From Priapulus caudatus (lineage: Eukaryota; Priapulida; Priapulimorpha; Priapulimorphida; Priapulidae), in contig NW_014577972.1 in assembly GCF_000485595.1 (NCBI RefSeq), positions 17,236 to 55,113 on the forward strand: 37,878 nt of DNA, read 5' to 3'. The translations under genes and the position numbers were made by a program. Every line of letters begins with the position of its first letter. Position 1 is the first letter of the stretch. Shown here piece by piece: positions 31,376 through 37,878 of this stretch. A model generated the notes under the pieces. The model was not told the DNA's origin. It was given only the letters and a program-made list of their open reading frames with translations, and searched no databases.

Positions 31376-33635
31376 TGTCTTTTCTCTGTCATGTAATTGC
31401 AGGAATATCATCAGTTTGTTAGACTACGCTAGCACATTCATTGTAATTGTATTATATAGAAAGAGGTAGTATAAAAGATTATATAACCAAAGTAATGACA
31501 TGAAGTGAATTTTGTTGTCACAATCAAGATCATATTAAAACAATAAACCTAATATTGAACAATCTGTGTAGTCTGTGTTTTCATCTTCTCTTGAGAAGTG
31601 TTCAGAAAAAGTGCCAGTGTGATGAACCCATACCTCGCTAACACATAATTCCCCTTTTAATGTTTACGCTATGTTATGGGGCATAGTGTTTATGTCTGCC
31701 CGTTTTGTATTAACAAGGCAAATAATGTGATCCCATAAAATAATTTGTTGCAAGATCTGGTACTCCTTTACTGCTGAGCTTTACTGGCGTAGTTTCTCTC
31801 AGAAATGTGCTGCCATCTATCGGCGGAATATTTCATTATTTTGGTCTAATATCACTCGAATAAGCCAAAATTCGTCGCGAGTGCGTTGGTAAAAAATACT
31901 CAAAAAGATTTCCCATTCAGTGACCACTATGTGTATACTACGATAGAATTAGTAAAGGGATCTCTTAGGATAGCGTGGGAAGATGACAGGGTTTGGGAAG
32001 GTGAGATGAATGAGAAAGAGGGTGTGAATGTGAGGAAGGTCTAAGGAGTGAACGAAGAAGAGATGGAAGAGAATATAATTATAAAGGAGGAAAGAGGGGG
32101 TAAATGTGAAACTGTGGGATCTGTATTATCGTGAGTAACTAGCGTGTGTGTGAGCGGTACGTATTCAATCTGTGAGTTGCGTCGTGTGAATGTGAATGGA
32201 TGACAATCAAGAGCAGATGTTTTCGCGCAAAAGTATCAAATGTATTCGGTAATTCTCAACACTTCATATAAAATATATACATTGACGTTATCTTACAAAA
32301 ACTTGGCGTAGTTCACTTACAACGCGGTAAATATATACCTACTTGGATGAGAATATCTCAAAACATCAGTATACATCACTATATAAACAGCAACAGTATA
32401 ATAGTAAATGGCTAACAACGATAACAATTCTTTTTCTCTGGCATATACACAGTATACGCTTCACGCATTCTAATTTTGTACACTATATATGGGACATCAC
32501 GTTCAACGTGGCACACCGAGTCTCTCTTCCCAACAACTGACTAATAATCCGCAGATCTAACGCCCGTGCCATCACCAGCAGGCCACGCGTATTCAATAGC
32601 ACCTCTTGAGTTCAAACGACGCGCAAGCAGCTCAATAGATGGCAGCACTAGTGCACGAACGACCTTCGACGCTCGAGCGAAACGCTTTGAACGTCACCAG
32701 AAACATTCTAGCAGACTTGCCGTGTTATATATCACATGACCGTAATCATTTCGAAAACATCCGTAAAAAATCGTGAGCTACTTGGTTCGGTCGCTGGATA
32801 CCGTAAGGTATATCACCAGATTCGACACGGGGGTCTCTCCCTGTAACCGGGATATATGTGGAATAATCACTGTGTCACGCCAGGAAGACCACGTAACGGC
32901 CGCTGCTGCGTATCAGCAGCGGAAACTCGCGGATTTACTCGCGTCAGAAATCTCACAGGCTCATTTATCGCGCCAGCACGCCGTTCGTTCTTGTGCGCTG
33001 CACCCCGGCGCAGTAGCACTAGCTTACGCAGAAGCAGGCTGTTCCATCCTACGCATTACACCCATGCCCAATACCAGTTCTGTGGGCATGTCCGCTAGCA
33101 ATGGTGACTCATGGCGGTCGGTGTAGATTTCGTTACACGCAACAAAGTTTACTGACACACGCGAGCTGGTAGAAACGCGAGTGAATTGTTTACTTTTGCC
33201 TGCCAGGGTCACCAGTGACCCCCCTGTCTCTTTATATCTCTCTACATACGTCATGCAGTGACGAACAAACGTCATAAAGCTTACTCAAAATTAAGAATCT
33301 CTCTCTCTCGCTCTAACAGAGGCATGCCAGATGCCTCCTAGGCTACTGCTAAAACAAGCTATTGCCAAGCTAACTCTACCAAGACCGCGTGCGTCAGGTA
33401 CGAATAAAAACAAAAGAATAACGATAAATCTAAATAAGTTGCATCGGTAAACTCTAAAAATCAACGATAATAACTTTTCTCTCCCACTTGCACTCGAGGA
33501 GAATGCAGGGGAAACTACATGCAACCGACTATCACGCGATACTTACACGGGGTTAAAAATTACACCGGACCGCGACGATCGGCGACGCCGGCGACGCCGA
33601 CCGTGTCCGAGCAGCGCTGGTGGCGCCCTCTGTCC
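31374..33635. other. Intergenic sequence downstream of KLF, no gene recognised
   Basis: The KLF 3' UTR must extend leftwards from 33635 into this stretch; I find no TTTATT (AATAAA on the - strand) close to the stop. Open frames at 32773-33126 (+) and 33024-33275 (-) overlap, end without splice context and match no family I know. They could be remnants of a dispersed repeat. Confidence 0.45.
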
Positions 33636-35014
<1,379 letters not shown>

Positions 35015-35086
35015 CTCTTGCAAGCTCTCGGGCGAGTTCAGCTGATTCAAAAGCTCATCGTGTAGCATCACGTCAGCGGCTGACAT
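35015..35086 (-). CDS. KLF: Kruppel-like factor, exon 1 (24 codons)
   Basis: Short first coding exon, missed by simple open-frame search because of its size. From ATG at 35086 it reads MSAADVMLHDELLNQLNSPE and then SLQE, followed by donor GTTCGT; phase 0 joins it to MWHDVD of exon 2. Two in-frame TAA codons sit directly upstream of the ATG (CAG TAA TAA CAG AAG AGG ACA ATG), so the start is well fixed. A tiny acidic/hydrophobic first exon before a large exon with the activation domain is a common KLF layout. The leading helix (DELLNQLNS) may be a cofactor contact; that is a guess. Confidence 0.88.
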
Positions 35087-35251
35087 TGTCCTCTTCTGTT
35101 ATTACTGTCCTCAAAAGAAGGTCTAGCTTCCTTCGTTACGCATGTATCGCGCGCGATGGTAAACTTTAAATCGATAGTTGCTACCAACTCGGAAAGCGCT
35201 CTCTCAATGAATGCTGTTCTGATATCGTCCGGGAGTCATATCGGGCGCGCC

Positions 35252-35320
35252 GGCCAATCACAGCGCGTTGCTATTTTTAGCCGGGGTATATAAGCACGCC
35301 GAGTCTTCGGTTCGCAGTAG
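35252..35320 (+). promoter_or_regulatory. CCAAT / MEF2-like / TATA / Inr core promoter, facing right
   Basis: GGCCAATCA (NF-Y box) at 35252-35260, CTATTTTTAG (matches the MEF2 consensus, and is a match on both strands) at 35271-35280, TATATAAG (consensus TATA box) at 35287-35294 and GCAGT initiator-like sequence with its A at 35316, 29 bp from the first T of the TATA box. Order and spacing fit transcription to the right, away from KLF, whose start codon is 166 bp to the left of the CCAAT box. On the other strand the TATA reads TATATACC and the CCAAT box would lie downstream of it. It could still serve KLF bidirectionally. Confidence 0.65.
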
Positions 35321-35420
35321 AGCGATTGCGAGCGAGCGAGCGGTGCCCACGCTGCTCGCGTTGCTATCTCGACTGCTGTGTACGTAGGTTGCTATGTAAA
35401 TAACTACTTGGCAGCGCGCC

Positions 35421-35486
35421 ATGTCGCGTCTGTACAGGTTTTCCCGCAGCGTGAAAAATGAGGCCGACGCAACTCTCCGTCGGTAA
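35421..35486 (+). CDS. Candidate short first-exon ORF downstream of TATA promoter
   Basis: Starts about 105 bp after the predicted transcription start. ATG with G at -3; encodes MSRLYRFSRSVKNEADATLR plus Arg, then TAA. A GTAAAC at 35483 could be a splice donor that removes the stop, so this may be either a 21-codon ORF or the beginning of a spliced coding sequence. Only an ATG directly followed by TAA (35394-35399) precedes it. I recognise no family and have no downstream exon to attach. The support is purely positional. Confidence 0.2.
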   Translation: MSRLYRFSRSVKNEADATLRR

Positions 35487-35534
35487 ACAAACAACCGCTG
35501 AGTCACCTCATAGGTTCTGCATCCCGCAGTTAGT

Positions 35535-35712
35535 ACGTGCCTGCGTGCGTGCGTGCGCGTAAATATGTATGTGTGTGTGCGTGCGTGCGTGCGTGTGTGT
35601 GTGTGTGTGTGCGTGCGTGCGCGCGCGTAAATATGTATGTGTGTGTGCGCGCGCGCGTGCGTGCGTGCGCGCGCGTGAATGTGTGTGTGTGCGTGGGTGT
35701 GCGCGCATGTGT
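35535..35712. repeat. GTGC/GCGC/GT microsatellite
   Basis: Alternating purine-pyrimidine GTGCGTGCGT and GTGTGT, with two internal copies of a GCGTAAATATGTATGTGTGT segment (about 35557 and 35625). It has Z-DNA-type sequence. All frames through it are artefacts. Confidence 0.93.
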
Positions 35713-35859
35713 GTGTGGCTGGATCACTTGTTACGACGTATATCACGTGTAAGATAACAACGATTTTTTTAATAATGATTTATTAATCATTATTCCCTAA
35801 TCCCTTATCGTCTTTCTCCTGCGCATGTGCACATATCGAGCACAGTCATGTATCACACC

Positions 35860-35894
35860 AAGAGCGTATAAAGAAGGCTTCTTTATACGCTCTT
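35860..35894. repeat. Perfect hairpin H1 (17-bp arms, 1-nt loop)
   Basis: AAGAGCGTATAAAGAAG at 35860-35876, G, then its exact reverse complement at 35878-35894. Outside it the palindrome continues imperfectly (GTATCACACC..GATCACACATG). It has the same consensus as the hairpin at 37240-37283. Confidence 0.9.
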
Positions 35895-36428
35895 GATCAC
35901 ACATGTATCACTTTGGTCTTACATAATGCAACACACACCATGTTGGGTTTTAGTTACGTATCTTTAGTTCCCGCTTAACTAGTGTTAGTACCTAACCGTG
36001 TTAGTAATTAGTTGAACTAATCTTCGTCTAGTATTTAATTAAGATGCAGACCTGTAATGGCACTGCACATGTACGTGTACATTACACGAGTCAGACCTAG
36101 GAGGAAGCGTGTTTGAGAGGGAGAGCGGCCGACTCTTGTACGTCAACCTTGATGCAACTGATATAGATGCCTTCGGGGGGTTGGTCGGTCTACCAAAGAC
36201 TGCTAATCTTTTTTTGTCGTTAACTCTTTCTTTAATTGGTTTAGGTTTGCCGTGCATGCGGTGGCAGCGTGGTCGATTCGGCGGCATGGGCTTGCTGCGC
36301 GCTTGCGCCCGCAAGCACGTGCACTGCCGTAGCACCGTGAGATTAGCACGTGCGTGTTTTTACTCGCCATAGCTGAGTGTCTACTACATACATCAGCACG
36401 TCGCTGTTCACGGGCAGTTATAGTTATA
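35895..36428. other. Intergenic sequence, no gene seen
   Basis: Short open frames on both strands (about 36039-36450) with no recognisable domain. Confidence 0.45.
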
Positions 36429-36665
36429 CGCGTGCGTGCATAACCGCGCACTTACGCGCGTGCATAACCGCGCATTTACGCGCGTGCATAACCGCGCACT
36501 TACGCGCGTGCATAACCGCGCACTTACGCGCGCGTATAACCGCGCACTTACGCGCGTGCATAACCGTACAGTTACGCGCGTGCATAACCGTACAGTTACG
36601 CGCGTGCATAACCGTACATTTACGTGCGTGCAACGCGCGTGGATAACCGCGCAGTTATGTGCGTG
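36429..36665. repeat. 24-bp minisatellite (GCATAACCGCGCACTTACGC)
   Basis: About nine copies of a 24-bp unit; the middle alternates between CCGCGCACTTACG and CCGTACAGTTACG. Because 24 is divisible by three, each frame gives an exact 8-residue peptide repeat (for example HNRALTRV) on both strands, which looks gene-like but has no supporting context. Confidence 0.93.
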
Positions 36666-37239
36666 CGTAATCGTTCGGTGCGTCCGCGTACCAGTGTCAC
36701 AATGTCACCGGTTCACCTGTTTGCATAGGTTTACGTAATTACGTGTCTTAAAAACCTTCCGTGCGCGTCAGCACAAGTTCTTGTGCACCGGCAGCCCACA
36801 AAGTTTTGCGCGCGGAGTGACGTCACAGCAACAGCCGATAAAATAGTTGCACTAACGCATGTGGCGCTCGTAATTGCATGGCTCAGTGCGCGTGCGCAGC
36901 GAGGAGTAACGCCGATGTGATGGCATCCCGTAAATTGTCTTCCCTGGGGAGAGAGGGAATCGGTTTCTCTGTGTTACTGCGGGGAACCTTCGAGGACCTA
37001 ACGATGTAGTATCCCCCTAAACGGCGGATTTACTGCCGGGTAGCGTATGGGTGGAAAGGGGAGAAGGCGGGGGAGTTATACGCATGCGCAGGCGAACATT
37101 ACATCATCCACTGCCCATATGCGCAGCGTGCGTGGATTTTGAGCGTTGAGTTAGAAGTTTTTGATAGCGGTGGTATCAGTTTTCGCGTTTCACCCCCCGC
37201 AGCCCGCCTGGACTCACCGCACGAACATGCATACATATC
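36666..37239. other. Intergenic sequence, no gene seen
   Basis: Mixed composition with several CGC-rich words. Nothing recognisable. Confidence 0.45.
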
Positions 37240-37283
37240 ATCAAGAGCATATAAAGAAGAAACTTTCTTTATATGCTCTTGAT
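37240..37283. repeat. Perfect hairpin H2 (19-bp arms, 6-nt loop)
   Basis: ATCAAGAGCATATAAAGAA at 37240-37258, a 6-base spacer, then its exact reverse complement at 37265-37283. Related to H1: both read CAAGAGCRTATAAAGAA. Just downstream is another small palindrome, GATATCATCAGTGATATC. Confidence 0.9.
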
Positions 37284-37878
37284 ATCATCAGTGATATCAT
37301 GAGCATGTGTTCATGGGTCTACCACGATCAAGCATTGCTGTCGCAGGGCATTCAACCAGAATGTAAATCGCTGTATCCGCGTACGTGGCTGTACGTTCGC
37401 CTACGTAGCGTAGGTAAAGCAATGCTGACAAAGATTCGCCGAGTCGCTGTGACAATGGGCGAGCGGGTTGAATAATTGTAAACCGCGACTTGTTACTTCG
37501 AATCTCGCGTGCCGACGATGACGTAGACTAAATCGTCGAATAATCGAGTTCCAGGTATGGCTCGCGCTCGCCGGCTTTGTTACAATGCCGTGACGTCGGA
37601 ACAGAATGCGTGCGCCCCCACGGCCGCCCACGCGGCATTCCATAGTATACGCGAGGACAAAACGCCAGCCTTGATATCGTTTGTGCGTGGGTTGCTGCGA
37701 GCGATTGTTGTTAAGTAATCCACTCTCTGCGTGCGTGGGCGTGCGTGCGTGATCGTGTGCGTGCGTGATTGTGCGCGCATGTGTTTACATATGAAACGCC
37801 CAACACTCTAAGCCCGTATCAAACACTCAACACGTCTATTGCACGCCCCCTATAGGTCCCCAGCGACTATATATATAT
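37284..37878. other. Intergenic sequence to window end, no gene seen
   Basis: No supported coding region. It includes a short GCGT microsatellite (about 37728-37770) and ends in a TA run. Confidence 0.45.

Noticed and set aside
32773-33275. Opposed 117- and 83-codon frames as genes or a transposon fragment
   Set aside because: Neither matches a family I can name and no reverse transcriptase, transposase or terminal repeats are visible.
35860-35894. Hairpin H1 as a pre-miRNA or histone stem-loop
   Set aside because: A 1-nt loop is too small for Drosha/Dicer processing, and the histone stem-loop is shorter with a different consensus.

Overview
The window is animal (metazoan) genomic DNA. Coding sequence is sparse and split by introns with GT..AG splice sites. 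Much of the rest is satellite, minisatellite and microsatellite DNA, and there is a run of 25 N. Two genes are recognisable. The first is the 3' part of a CELF (CUGBP/Elav-like, Bruno-like) RNA-binding protein gene on the + strand, with coding exons at about 2173-2319, 19382-19411 (a proposed microexon), 20131-20250, 21225-21362, 22029-22172 and 23002-23129. The second is a complete two-exon Kruppel-like factor gene of the KLF1/2/4 class on the - strand (35086-35015 and 34574-33636). The two genes converge tail to tail with about 10.5 kb of repeat-rich DNA between them. Gene content and satellite load suit an invertebrate, probably marine, but the sequence does not let me name a taxon.

Layout. 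1-3738 is a clean arm (A) with a 76-bp satellite, a 44-bp satellite, a CELF linker exon and the start of a tandem repeat whose consensus includes ACCAACCCTCTGTAGTACTA. At about 3738 the sequence folds back: 3739-5370 is the same tandem repeat in the opposite orientation around a unique core (about 4060-4485), and 5375-8830 is a reverse-complement, insertion-rich copy of arm A, continuing through a satellite (8830-10010) into about 1 kb of other sequence up to the N gap (11048-11072). After the gap, 11073-13500 is a noisy reverse-complement copy of 15030-17300. Then comes a second copy of tandem repeat, unique core and tandem repeat (13500-14898), a second fold-back at about 14898, and clean sequence from there on. 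I read 3738-14898 as two erroneous contig-end fold-backs placed on either side of a scaffold gap. The real order would be 1-3738, then the reverse complement of the repeat/core/repeat block, then 14898 onward.

17300-23129 holds CELF introns and terminal exons. All complete CELF exons in the window begin and end in phase 1 and have lengths divisible by three. 23130-25010 holds the 3' UTR, a 769-bp fold-back inverted-repeat element that supplies the first AATAAA after the stop codon, and a 50-bp minisatellite. 25010-33635 has no recognisable gene, only more minisatellites and microsatellites. 33636-35086 is the KLF gene. Just upstream of it (35252-35320) is a textbook CCAAT / MEF2-like / TATA / Inr core promoter that faces away from KLF. 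35500-37878 is non-coding as far as I can see, with GT-rich microsatellite, a 24-bp minisatellite and two related short perfect hairpins.

The two genes have no obvious joint function: CELF is a splicing, translation and mRNA-decay regulator, and KLF is a GC/CACC-box transcription factor. The main biology lies in the CELF linker exon architecture, the KLF divergent promoter, and several small inverted-repeat elements that look undescribed. The most striking large-scale structure, the paired 3-5 kb inverted repeats, is most likely an assembly error.
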